From positions 124,001-188,000 of the forward strand of contig JAATFU010000007.1 in assembly GCA_015655045.1 (NCBI GenBank): a stretch of DNA of 64,000 bases, written 5' to 3'. A program made the translations under genes and the position numbers. This document shows, piece after piece, positions 19,306-28,668 of this stretch. The DNA is from Candidatus Saccharimonadota bacterium. Lineage in GTDB: Bacteria; Patescibacteriota; Saccharimonadia; Saccharimonadales; Saccharimonadaceae. The stretch's first letter is position 1, and each line of letters begins with the position of its first letter. The notes beneath the pieces were generated by a model, which was given only the letters and a program-made list of their open reading frames with translations, searched no databases and had not been told where the DNA came from.

Positions 19306-21246
19306 TAGTCTATCTCCGTAATTGTATCAAGTAGAGTCGAAAGATACTCCGCTTGTGTCCACGCGAGCGGTGCTGGTGAAATAACCTCACTCGTGACAGG
19401 ATCAAATTGTTCCGCCATCATACCGGTGCTTAGCGCGTGGGATTGTGCCCAATCTATAATAGCCATTGCCGCGTCTGTGTGGCCCGCTTCAAGGTCATAT
19501 TGGGCTAGCCAAAGTGAGGTAATGAACCATAGATTACCCGTTATCTCTGAATGAGTTCGGCGGTAATCGTCATTTTCGTAGCGAGGAAGACCCAGCGCAC
19601 CAGCCTCTATACCAAACGTTGCCTTCAAGGTTGCAATAGAAGAGGTGAGCTCATCACTAGTGGGCTCAAACAGTCCAAAGAGAAAAGCACCAAAGATACT
19701 TGAAGTATCGATTGTGGCATCTTTTTGTACTTCACCATTTTTGACAATAAGACCTTTATAAAAGACTTTTCGGTCGTGATTATAAAGGTGCTTGTGAGCA
19801 GCCCGGAGAATATCCTCTGCACTGGCTCGCCAACTGACCGCATTCTTTGAGTCATGCGCTTCAGCCGCAAGATCTGAGGCCGCTAGAAGGGCCGCATACA
19901 CAACAGCGGTAGTATACGTCGTCGTCAGAAAGACCTGTTCCCATAAATCGTAACTTGGCTTTGGTAATCCCGTAAATTCGTCAACGTAGCCTGCCAGAAA
20001 GTCTGCCATAGGCTTAACAAATGGTTCGTAGAAATCCTTGAGTAACTTATCATCTGGATGCATCTGATAGAACTGGGTAAAAACGAAGAGGACAAGAGCA
20101 GTTTCATCTTCTTGAATTGGGGGAGCAACGACACCATCTTGAATGTAGGGATGCCAGCTACTACCAAGTGCTCCATCGGCTCGGTACTTATGCATAAGGT
20201 AGCCGCCAGCATGTAAGCCTCGCTTACAAAAATCAAAAAATCGATATGCTTCATCTTTATAGCCCATGCGAATTAATGGCCACAGTACGTAGGCGCCATC
20301 GCGAGGCCACGCATAAGCGTAAGCATCCCGGGAGTAATTCAACATTGTTGTATCGGTACTCGCAATAACGGCACCGTGTTTATCTATCTGCGACTTAATG
20401 ATCATGACGCTCTGAAGAAAGCTCGTTTGATGACTATGTGCAATCCGAGCAGCAATTTCTTTAGCCGGTGTGAGCCAATCCTGCCACCATGTAGCCGTTC
20501 GTCGAAGGAAAAACTGGACACCATTATCTTGAATTTGTTTATGTACGTAGAGCGCCTCCCGCAAGGAAGTACCTGCGGCAATCCAATAGTGAACCCGTTC
20601 CGAACTATGAGCTGGGATTTGAAGCTTGAAGCGGAACGTAGAGTCAACTCGCCCATGTTCAACGTTCCCAAAGCTTAGCTCCCCGTCGTCAGCATCGCGG
20701 TAGGTGCCCTCATGACCTTCAATACCAAACAAACCAACCGTATATTGATCGAATGGTTCATCGCCGTGCGTGCCAGAGATAATAAATGCTCGTCGACCAC
20801 GATAATGGAGAACCGCCTTACTGTCAGGAAGGTATTGGGCAGTATCGGTATTACTTCGAGAATCGCCAATGACAAAGGCTTGATGCATAAAGAGACGAAT
20901 ATCCCGCTCCTGATCCCACATGTTAATAACATGGATGTTACGCATAAAGGCGCTCATTGATGAATCGACAAAGTCATCAAATTCAATCATGACGCCAAGT
21001 GTTTCGTTCTTTACGAGTGTGTGCCCAATCAAGGCACCATGTGGATAGTGAAAACTCTGTGTCCAACTGCCATCATCAAGCCAGCTTACTCGATTATCAA
21101 CCCATACACCCACCAAGTGACGTAGATTCTGGCCAGCAGCGTGATTCTCAAGTCCTACGTATGGAAAATAAAAATCATGTACAAGTCCAAACTTATTCAG
21201 TCCGACATGAAGCTCTCCGTTACCAAGCACGATGGGCCTAGCCATT
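19305..21246 (-). CDS. Glycoside hydrolase family 15 (glucoamylase-like)
   Basis: MARPIVLGNGELHVGLNKFGLVHDFYFPYVG..., YAYAWPRDGAYV; start placed at 21246. Confidence 0.88.
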
Positions 21247-22467
21247 GAGCCCTCCCGTCTGGTGATCAACGTGTAACCTAAACCGTAGATCACGAATAGT
21301 ATTCATCACAAAGAGGAAGGCATCATACGGGGACTCATACGGACTAAAGTATGCGTGTACGTCCCCATCGGTGAACCACTTCGTACACATGTAATACAGG
21401 TGATCAGATGTCTGGAGTTTACGCCAATCGGCGATTAGACTTAGATCATTCGTTCGCAAGATATCATCCTCAAGCGAGTAAAGATATTTAACGATTTCTG
21501 TTTGCATCGTGTTACCCAACCAGGCCGTAAGATCACGTTCATTATCGGCCCACGTTATAGTGTTGGGCATCGAGATCTCACCTTGGGGCAAAAAGGCATC
21601 GATTGCGCCAGAGACAGTATAAAAGGTGTGGTCGGGGTGAGTGAGCCAACTAGTTATAAAGTTCTCGAAAAAGCTAAAGATACCCGTTTCAACCCATTGG
21701 TGTTCACCAAATGTCTCATAATCCATAAAAAGATTGACGAGAGGCTGGTCGCCCATGGACGCATTGAGCCATTCGCTATATTTCTCGACGGTGAGAGGAT
21801 ACTGGTTCCAGTCTTTATTACTAAAACGAAAGGCGAGGTCGTCACTCAGACGATAGTTCTTAAGGAGTAAAGCAATCGACTGCGTGCCAGCGGGACGATA
21901 GACATAATTGGGGCTGCGCCATTGCAAGATAGGATCCCAGCCTTCGGCGAGGATACCCTTATAACCATTTGCATCGGCCCATCGGGCGAGCTCGTCATTA
22001 TAGGCGAGCTCCGTATTTCGAAAGACCCGCATGTCAACCCCGAAGACTTCGCGAATCTTATTGCGATGTGCCTCGACTTGACGTTCAAACTCTGATCGAC
22101 TATAGAAAAAGGCAAGTGAGTGATAATAGGTTTCGGCCACAATCTCAACTCGTCCCGTCGCAACTAGCCGTTTAAAACTCTCGAGCACATCCGGTGCCCA
22201 TTGCTCAGCCTGCTCAATAAAGGTTCCCGTTATACTGAGGGATAATTTAAAGTCGGGGTGTTCGGCTAACAGCTTTTCAAGCAGCGCGTTCATAGGTCGA
22301 TAGGACTTATCGGCAACCTTTAAAAAGACACGTTGATTATTGCGATCCGTATCCGTCGCTGTCTCATCAAAGTAATCATGCGCTACCGCTGTATCAAACA
22401 CGCTATATTGACGCACCCGAAATGGCTGATGAACGTGGAGATACAGAGTAATGCCATGTGTGCTCAT
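21238..22467 (-). CDS. Glycoside hydrolase family 57 (alpha-amylase-like)
   Basis: ITLYLHVHQPFRVRQYSVFD...; GH57 layout; start at MSTHG. Confidence 0.9.
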   Translation of the reverse strand: MSTHGITLYLHVHQPFRVRQYSVFDTAVAHDYFDETATDTDRNNQRVFLKVADKSYRPMNALLEKLLAEHPDFKLSLSITGTFIEQAEQWAPDVLESFKRLVATGRVEIVAETYYHSLAFFYSRSEFERQVEAHRNKIREVFGVDMRVFRNTELAYNDELARWADANGYKGILAEGWDPILQWRSPNYVYRPAGTQSIALLLKNYRLSDDLAFRFSNKDWNQYPLTVEKYSEWLNASMGDQPLVNLFMDYETFGEHQWVETGIFSFFENFITSWLTHPDHTFYTVSGAIDAFLPQGEISMPNTITWADNERDLTAWLGNTMQTEIVKYLYSLEDDILRTNDLSLIADWRKLQTSDHLYYMCTKWFTDGDVHAYFSPYESPYDAFLFVMNTIRDLRFRLHVDHQTGGLNG

Positions 22468-23687
22468 ACTAAGACCCCCTGTTTGAGGTGGGCATAGATT
22501 CGCAAACAATCTCGGGCAACATCTGTCCAGGAGAGTCGAGTGTATTCATGTTTTACATCTTGTTTGAGTGCATCACCTAAACTTGACGAGGCGGCGATAC
22601 CTACCATCTGATCTGCTAGGCGATCGATATCCCAAAAGTCATACCGGAAGATACTATGGAGTACTTCACCAACACCAGACTGACGAGAGATAATAAGTGC
22701 ATTATCATGATGGGCCGCTTCAAGTGCCGTCAGACCAAATGGTTCGCTTACAGAACTCATTACAAAGACGTCTGAGACACTATAGGCATCTCGCCATTGC
22801 TTGCCCCTGACAAAGCCAGTAAAGAATACTTTGTCGGCAATACCAAGCTCGGCTACAAGCGCAATCAACTCGTCACGCTGCTCACCATCACCCGCCAGCA
22901 GAAATGCAAGCTTATCATACTTCTCGCTCGCTCTCGCTGCGGCTCGGATAAAGTGGGTGAGTCCTTTTTGGATAGTAAAACGAGTAATGGTACTAACAAT
23001 CGTGTATCCTTCTTGTTTGAGTGCTTCGAGATAGCGATATGTGCGGCTGTCGTATTGATAGCCGTCGTTCAGAGCAGCTACATCAATTGCGTTATAGATA
23101 ACTTCAACTTTATCGGCCGGAATATGGTACTTGCGTACAATAATGTTCTTCGTGATATTACTGACTGCGATGATTCGGTCGGCCATGAGTAAGCCAGCCT
23201 GTTCGATTTCATGCACCAGAGGATTACCGTTCTCAGTTCCCGAACGATCAAATTCCGTTGCGTGGACATGCACAATAAGAGGTGAGCCGGTGAGCTCTTT
23301 GGCACGCATGCCCGCCTCCATGGTTAGCCAGTCATGGGCATGAATAGCATCAGGAGTAGTGTGTTCGACAAAGGCTTCGACAAAGGCGATATAGCGCTTC
23401 TGAACGCCTCGCATGTCGGTAAGATCCTCGGCATCAGCCTCAGTTAGCGACCGACCGAGAAATGTCTTACTGTCATAGGCCCCTAAACCATATCGCTCAA
23501 GGGGCGTTAAGGGAGTGGCGCCGTGTATGCGCATAAAGTTAATACCAGGATGGGTTGCCTGATAGGGTACTACAAAGTCAATATCGGCCCCTTGTTGGGC
23601 TAAAGCCTTTGACATCTGGTAGCACGCGACCCCTAGACCACCGCTGTTGTGAGGAGGGAGCTCCCACCCAAGCATTAATATGTTCAT
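22464..23687 (-). CDS. Glycosyltransferase family 4 / glycogen synthase-like
   Basis: MNILMLGWELPPHNSGGLGVACYQMSKAL...; SEPFGLTALEA. Confidence 0.9.
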   Translation of the reverse strand: MNILMLGWELPPHNSGGLGVACYQMSKALAQQGADIDFVVPYQATHPGINFMRIHGATPLTPLERYGLGAYDSKTFLGRSLTEADAEDLTDMRGVQKRYIAFVEAFVEHTTPDAIHAHDWLTMEAGMRAKELTGSPLIVHVHATEFDRSGTENGNPLVHEIEQAGLLMADRIIAVSNITKNIIVRKYHIPADKVEVIYNAIDVAALNDGYQYDSRTYRYLEALKQEGYTIVSTITRFTIQKGLTHFIRAAARASEKYDKLAFLLAGDGEQRDELIALVAELGIADKVFFTGFVRGKQWRDAYSVSDVFVMSSVSEPFGLTALEAAHHDNALIISRQSGVGEVLHSIFRYDFWDIDRLADQMVGIAASSSLGDALKQDVKHEYTRLSWTDVARDCLRIYAHLKQGVLV

Positions 23688-23898
23688 ACAACCTTGTTAA
23701 CGAATAACCAAGTGTCAGTGGTTAAACGGCCCCTCCTTTTAATGATTCGCGCGTAATTTCACCCATAATTATAGGCGGACGCTTATGCTTTTACAAGAGA
23801 TAAACCTAGTTCTACGTAACAGGTCTGTCGTAAACTGTGAACAACTTTGTCCAGACGCCCTCATCTGTTACAATATGCAGGTACCTACTGATAAATAT

Positions 23899-23973
23899 AG
23901 GGGCATAGTACAACGGTTAGTACATAGGTCTCCAAAACCTAGGATCGTGGTTCGATTCCACGTGCCCCTGCCA
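23899..23973 (+). tRNA. tRNA-Trp (CCA), 3' CCA encoded
   Basis: AGGGGCATAGTACAACGGTTAGTACATAGGTCTCCAAAACCTAGGATCGTGGTTCGATTCCACGTGCCCCTGCCA. Confidence 0.95.
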
Positions 23974-24130
23974 AACTGGAAATTATGAAATCAGAACTGT
24001 TAATCGGTTCTGATTTTTTATGCCAGCGTGACACATTTGAAACTTCATCTGTTATTTGGTTCTAACCTAAATTGTTTATGTTTGATAATACCTACGCATA
24101 ATCTTATACTGAAATAAACAAGGAGGTTAG

Positions 24131-24406
24131 ATGACAGAAATCATTACCATTAGTTACATTGAAGACGACCCTAAAGAAATAGAGCTTGTTGAAACAATCG
24201 GCGGTCGTATTCGCTCCTTAGGAGGTTTGGCTATTTTAACTCCTCTACGATTTGACGAAGATGGCCATGGCGGCGGAGAGACCCCAACAATTGATTTTCC
24301 TAATGGGAAAATACTTAGCGGAATGTCTAGCCTGAATCAACTGCTTGATAGCCAATATATTGAAGAGTACATACAGCCTGGTGTCGATATCGATATTCAA
24401 AATTAG
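24131..24406 (+). CDS. Hypothetical protein (91 aa), first ORF of accessory array
   Basis: ORF with upstream aaggagg. Confidence 0.6.
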   Translation: MTEIITISYIEDDPKEIELVETIGGRIRSLGGLAILTPLRFDEDGHGGGETPTIDFPNGKILSGMSSLNQLLDSQYIEEYIQPGVDIDIQN

Positions 24407-24462
24407 TACACTATTCATATATGGGAAACCTATCGATAGGTTATCCGGCTGCATCCTAAATC

Positions 24463-24541
24463 AACTTAGTTCTAATTTCGTACACGATGCTCTGCCAAGC
24501 ATAAGCACGATTATAAAAGTCTCCGAAATGGAGACTTTTTT
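24463..24541 (+). repeat. Array spacer R1 (class B left half, GCC junction 24494-24496, AAGCATAAGC right half and terminator)
   Basis: agttctaatttcgtacacgatgctctGCCAAGCATAAGCACGAttataaAAGTCTCCgaaatGGAGACTTTTTT. Confidence 0.8.
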
Positions 24542-24555
24542 GCTATGATTAATCT

Positions 24556-24924
24556 ATGACAAAAGAACGAATGAATAGAAAAAACTTTATATTCGTATTT
24601 ATTACAGGTTTCGTTGTAGCGAATCTCTTACTAGTTATATCTTATTTTATTGATCAGATTAATACTCCACTGGGATCAGTAGTAGTCAGTCTGATAGGTA
24701 TAGTATTAATTTTATTAGCAGTCTATCTTGCGGTAGTCTGGATATTAGCAACCATCAAGAGGCTGCATGACTTCGATGTTACGGGTTGGCTTGCAATTAT
24801 ATTCTTCGTTACACCGGCACTTATCATCCTTGCTTTCATACCAGGAACGAAAGGTCCTAATCAATTTGGTGAGAAACCCAGTCGCGGGTTAGATCTTCGT
24901 TCTGTTTTTCTGTGGCGTAGATAG
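24556..24924 (+). CDS. DUF805-like membrane protein
   Basis: Several TM segments, IKRLHDFDVTGWLAI and IPGTKGPNQFG. Confidence 0.8.
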   Translation: MTKERMNRKNFIFVFITGFVVANLLLVISYFIDQINTPLGSVVVSLIGIVLILLAVYLAVVWILATIKRLHDFDVTGWLAIIFFVTPALIILAFIPGTKGPNQFGEKPSRGLDLRSVFLWRR

Positions 24925-25038
24925 AATCTATCTCATCCATGTTGAAGTTTAATTCATCCCCAAAAGTTTGGTTCACGTACTCTTCGCCCTGCCAAGCATA
25001 AGCGCAATGAAGATAGTCTCCTTTTTGGAGGCTTTTTG
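24919..25038 (+). repeat. Array spacer R2 (class A left half)
   Basis: agatagaatctatctcatccatgttgaagtttaattcatccccaaaagtttggttcacgtactcttcgccctGCCAAGCATAAGCGCAATGA...AGTCTCCtttttGGAGGCTTTTTG. Confidence 0.85.
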
Positions 25039-25081
25039 TTTATGCTTGCTAAAGAATATACTTCTTAACATAATAGTCATC

Positions 25082-26011
25082 ATGATTTCACCAGACACGC
25101 CAACTCCATTTGAGGGCTTAAGCAAAGCAGGAAAAGTTTGGGCGCAAGAGAATGCGCTTGGAGAGTTAAAGGATGACATAAATAAGGATCTAAAGGGACT
25201 TTATCTTGCCGGAACTTTACTATGGCAAGCGCATAGGCGCCAAATGCTCGCAGAGATCCAAAGAAACGGTGGTGTTAAGAACCTAAGAAGGCCGTCATTT
25301 AGCGGAGGACTCAATATCGTTGAACTACAAAACGGACATTCTATACTTGCTGACAAGTTCTTAAAAACACCAAAACTTCTCGTAAGCAGTGAAGTGCTTT
25401 CAGCGCAACCCGCCAGCACCACTTTTACCCAAACACACGAGCTACGTGTTGCCTTTGGTGGATCTCTCCTGGGCGGTAGCATGCAACGATCTGATTATGA
25501 CATTAACGGGCAGATGTTTGCTTCAGTTGGCCTTGATCAAATCATCAATGATGACAGTTTCTTTCCCGAAGAAATAGGGATAACAGAAAGCATTACAACA
25601 GCGATGGAGCCTAATGAGAGTGAATCTCACTCAAGAGATCACGTAAATCGAGCTCACTACTCAATCGCTACATTAATCTGGGGGTCTAGTGCGGACGCAC
25701 ACTCTTCACCTATGCCGGATCCTTATACAGACTACTCGGCTTACCGCAAGTGGGCGTTACGTGGCAACCCGCAAATGGACATCACGTTTCAGGCACCAGT
25801 ATTTCAAAAAGACTATGAGCAGCCAACAAAAGCGACTGTCATTGATAAGTATGGTAAGTTTCAGCCGAATGCGGAGGTGGCAATTACATCACTAACAAGG
25901 TTCCGCTCTTTATTGGCATATTATGCAACAAAACAATGTCCTGACCTTTTTCCAGCAAATGAAGAAGAAAAGTTTGGTTACCTTGCAGAACCAATGCTTG
26001 AACTTGAATAG
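25082..26011 (+). CDS. Hypothetical protein (~309 aa), array cargo
   Basis: ORF start placed at 25082 (MISPDTPTPFEGL), past the spacer, instead of ORF-track 24968. Confidence 0.6.
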   Translation: MISPDTPTPFEGLSKAGKVWAQENALGELKDDINKDLKGLYLAGTLLWQAHRRQMLAEIQRNGGVKNLRRPSFSGGLNIVELQNGHSILADKFLKTPKLLVSSEVLSAQPASTTFTQTHELRVAFGGSLLGGSMQRSDYDINGQMFASVGLDQIINDDSFFPEEIGITESITTAMEPNESESHSRDHVNRAHYSIATLIWGSSADAHSSPMPDPYTDYSAYRKWALRGNPQMDITFQAPVFQKDYEQPTKATVIDKYGKFQPNAEVAITSLTRFRSLLAYYATKQCPDLFPANEEEKFGYLAEPMLELE

Positions 26012-26083
26012 GTTCTAAGCTCATCCACTAGCGGCCGCCAAGCATAAGGATGATGATGAAAGTCTCCATTTTGGAGGTTTTTT
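26011..26083 (+). repeat. Array spacer R3 (class C left half with AAGCATAAG right half)
   Basis: ggttctaagctcatccactagcggccGCCAAGCATAAGgatgatgatgaAAGTCTCCattttGGAGGTTTTTTG. Confidence 0.8.
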
Positions 26084-26128
26084 GTTTACGCTTGTCAGTA
26101 TTCACCTAGGGGTATAAAGTGATTATTA

Positions 26129-26542
26129 ATGGAACAAATCAAAAATAATTCAGTTCTAGTATATGAATCACCTAAAGATATGGATGATTTTGAGCGCAGT
26201 GAAGCCCAGCTAGAAGCCGCAAGAAATCGCGCAAAAAGTCTTATAGCCGATAATCGAGTGATGATAGAAGCACTTAAATCATATGGTCTCGGTCTTACAG
26301 AAGAACTAGACTTATCGACATTTATCGGACCCGTCGCCGTATATTTACAAGAAACCGAGGCTACAAATTTGAGAGATAGGCTTTTTCGCTGGTCTACTTA
26401 TTTCACACAGAATATCGATGATATCACCGTGTTTAGCGATTCGATTGAGAATGGAATATTAACTGATCCGAGTACTATGTTTGACGTAGTGGCAATGACG
26501 GAGACTCTATTAAGAGCTGCTGCAGGTGTTATCAAGAAGTAG
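26129..26542 (+). CDS. Hypothetical protein (137 aa), array cargo
   Basis: ORF between spacers R3 and R4. Confidence 0.6.
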   Translation: MEQIKNNSVLVYESPKDMDDFERSEAQLEAARNRAKSLIADNRVMIEALKSYGLGLTEELDLSTFIGPVAVYLQETEATNLRDRLFRWSTYFTQNIDDITVFSDSIENGILTDPSTMFDVVAMTETLLRAAAGVIKK

Positions 26543-26546
26543 TAAA

Positions 26547-26575
26547 AGTTCGAAGCTCATCCACTAGGGGCTGCC
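26547..26575 (+). repeat. Array spacer R4 (class C left half only)
   Basis: agttcgaagctcatccactaggggctGCC, then unrelated sequence. Confidence 0.8.
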
Positions 26576-26657
26576 AAAAAATCACAAAAGAAAAAGATGC
26601 GATTGATTCAATACAGTATCTTTCGCATCCTTATCTACTTACAATTATAGCTAAATG

Positions 26658-27038
26658 CTACAAAATATCAATAACCTTTAGAGATTTCGTCACGATCTTA
26701 AGATGCGTGATGCTATGGTTTTGTGTTTTAAGATATGCATTAATCCGAGCAACTGCTTTGTAATAATTCATGGGCGTTCGGTTAAGATCAATGACTATGT
26801 TTGACGACTGCTTACGTGCAGAACGTAAATTATTCTCCATTGTTTTCTTGCCATTACCGAGTGGACTCTTAATTTCCCATCGGACTCCGCCAATATCCAA
26901 ATCTGGAGTCTTTTGATGCCCTGGACGAAGAAAAATTACGTCCATCTTAAAGTGTTCCGCAAGTAGTAGTGCGACAGACATTTCATGATCCTTGGGATGA
27001 TCTTTCTGAGTGGTTTCGACTATTACTTTATATTTCAT
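26658..27038 (-). CDS. CdiA-C / PD-(D/E)XK-like nuclease domain protein (copy 1)
   Basis: TPDLDIGGVRWEIKSPLGNGKKTMENNLRSARKQSSNIVIDLNR. Confidence 0.65.
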   Translation of the reverse strand: MKYKVIVETTQKDHPKDHEMSVALLLAEHFKMDVIFLRPGHQKTPDLDIGGVRWEIKSPLGNGKKTMENNLRSARKQSSNIVIDLNRTPMNYYKAVARINAYLKTQNHSITHLKIVTKSLKVIDIL

Positions 27039-27069
27039 CTCTAGTTTATTATACTTTCTTGGGCCTTTC

Positions 27070-27192
27070 GCAGATAGAGTCTATCTCCTCTATATCGAAG
27101 TTTAACTCATCCCCAAAAGTTTGATTGACGTACGCTTCGCCCTGCCAAGCATAAGCACGATGACTGAAGTCTCCGAAATGGAGGCTTTTTGT
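27070..27192 (+). repeat. Array spacer R5 (class A left half)
   Basis: agatagagtctatctcctctatatcgaagtttaactcatccccaaaagtttgattgacgtacgcttcgccctGCCAAGCATAAGCACGATGA...AGTCTCCgaaatGGAGGCTTTTTG. Confidence 0.85.
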
Positions 27193-27204
27193 TATACTCA
27201 AGCT

Positions 27205-27708
27205 ATGAATTTAGAGTATCCATATCAATTAACAACCTTCATAGATATCGAACCAAAGATAGGTGAATCTGTTTATTATGGTGAACGAGGGTGGTTTCCG
27301 CAGATTGCGCTCAAACGGAGGTTTAAAGCAATGGGCATTTCAGAAGCAGAATTAATTGAAATGATATCCCATTACTGTAAATCGAGAACATCTTTTATTA
27401 TTCAAACTGGAAAGCTAGTGAAACCAGAACGTATGCCCGTGAGGGTATTGGAAGTAGACGACCTACACGGTTACTTGATTGATTTTCATAAAGATTTTAT
27501 ATCGTACATGGAGAAATCCATGTCATCAAGATATCCAGATCGCGATGGAGTAAATTACCAGCCGCATGTCACTGCAGAATTTAATGGACAAATGGTGATT
27601 GATGATAAGAAGTTTACCGACAAACTGTACGAAATAAATCGAGTATTTTTGCTTAAGGACGTAGATAACGAAAACTCTGTAGCATGCGAGAGCTTTGATC
27701 TTAATTAG
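27205..27708 (+). CDS. 2H phosphoesterase / 2'-5' RNA ligase-like protein, array cargo
   Basis: One recognisable HxT motif (YQPHVTAEFNG); start after TATACT-N6-ATG. Confidence 0.45.
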   Translation: MNLEYPYQLTTFIDIEPKIGESVYYGERGWFPQIALKRRFKAMGISEAELIEMISHYCKSRTSFIIQTGKLVKPERMPVRVLEVDDLHGYLIDFHKDFISYMEKSMSSRYPDRDGVNYQPHVTAEFNGQMVIDDKKFTDKLYEINRVFLLKDVDNENSVACESFDLN

Positions 27709-27715
27709 AATGAAA

Positions 27716-27744
27716 AGTTCTAAGCTCGTCCACTAGGGGCTGCC
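27716..27744 (+). repeat. Array spacer R6 (class C left half only)
   Basis: agttctaagctcgtccactaggggctGCC, then an unrelated terminator hairpin. Confidence 0.8.
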
Positions 27745-27753
27745 GAATAAAAT

Positions 27754-27779
27754 CGATCAGCTTCTGCTGGTCGTTTTTA
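27754..27779 (+). terminator. Intrinsic terminator in R6 right half
   Basis: CGATCAGCTTCTGCTGGTCGTTTTTA. Confidence 0.75.
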
Positions 27780-27830
27780 TTTGATTGGAGAATGTCGAGT
27801 TGAAGCAGGATCTGCGAGCGCAGCGAGTAA

Positions 27831-28012
27831 GATCGTGGTTCGAGCACGAGGAGCAACGAAAATGTGTTTACATATTTTCGTGTGACGATGTTGCTATCTT
27901 TAGATATTCCACGTGCCCCTGCCAAATCAGAAATCATTAAATTAGGACTGTTAATTGATTCTAACTTTTTATGGCAACGTGACACATTTTAATTTGTATC
28001 TGTTATTTTTGT
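27831..28012 (+). pseudogene. Decayed, interrupted duplicate of tRNA-Trp 3' end plus its downstream region (att-like)
   Basis: ATCGTGGTTCGA, ~65 nt insert, TTCCACGTGCCCCTGCCA, then sequence homologous to 23974-24060 (aactgttaat..., gcgtgacacatttt..., tctgttattt...). Confidence 0.8.
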
Positions 28013-28069
28013 TCTAGCTTAAAATAAAAGTGGCCGCCCCTTTCAGGGCGGACACTCTCGCTTGAAGTT

Positions 28070-28420
28070 TCAGGACGCTGGCTCCAGCTCTGACTCTTTC
28101 ACCGTCTGAGCTTCCTCGTTCTTCTGGTCTCGCTTGTAGTTCTTGTACACGAGATACACAGCCATCAGCGCGATGAGCACGAAGGCGAAGATGAGCATCG
28201 CTGTCAGAGAGTCGACAGATCGTTGCAGGTTGTCGATTGAACTCCGTTGGTTCAAGATGTAGTTCGGGTAATCCTTCGGGTTGATGCCGCAGATGCCGTC
28301 GTCTTGCGTGGCTCCAGGAGAGCTGTTGCAGACGGCAGCACTTGCACTCGCTGCGGGAATGAGAACCGCAGTAAAGGCGAGCGTGAGCGTTCCGAGCAGA
28401 ACTGCGATGATGCGTCGCAT
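28070..28420 (-). CDS. Predicted secreted/membrane hypothetical protein (116 aa), GC-rich
   Basis: Signal peptide MRRIIAVLLGTLTLAFTAVLIPAASASA, one TM; upstream SD-like GGAAGGAAAG. Confidence 0.65.
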   Translation of the reverse strand: MRRIIAVLLGTLTLAFTAVLIPAASASAAVCNSSPGATQDDGICGINPKDYPNYILNQRSSIDNLQRSVDSLTAMLIFAFVLIALMAVYLVYKNYKRDQKNEEAQTVKESELEPAS

Positions 28421-28570
28421 CGTCTTTCCTTCCAGTAGTGAGAGTTACGAAACTGAGAACGACAAGATGAGGCATCTTATCACACTCAATCTCGCACTTG
28501 CTCTATCAATTTGTAATACTTATTATAACACCAGAAGTTATGTTTGTATATTAAGTAGTTTACGGTCACT

Positions 28571-28654
28571 AAATTAATTTGGTTCTAACTTCGTTTATAA
28601 TGCCCTGCCACGCATAAGCGCAATAAAATTAGTCTCCGATTCGGAGGCTTCTTG
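28571..28654 (+). repeat. Array spacer R7 (class B left half)
   Basis: aaattaatttggttctaacttcgtttataatgccctGCCACGCATAAGCGCAATaaaattAGTCTCCgattcGGAGGCTTCTTG. Confidence 0.8.
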
Positions 28655-28668
28655 TTATAATTGACTGA

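Noticed and set aside
23785-23988. 67-aa ORF over tRNA-Trp
   Set aside because: Overlaps the tRNA and is not coding-like.
26026-26040. CCACTAGCGGCCGCC contains a NotI site and looks like vector polylinker
   Set aside because: Other class C copies read CCACTAGGGGCTGCC, so this is a two-base variant of a natural repeat, not cloning sequence.
27701-27985. 94-aa minus ORF
   Set aside because: It spans the tRNA-Trp duplication and spacer R6; only its C-terminal tail relates to the spacer reverse-coding signal.
28014-28475. 153-aa minus ORF overlapping 28070-28420
   Set aside because: Out-of-frame overlap in GC-rich DNA; the 116-aa frame has a signal peptide, TM and SD.
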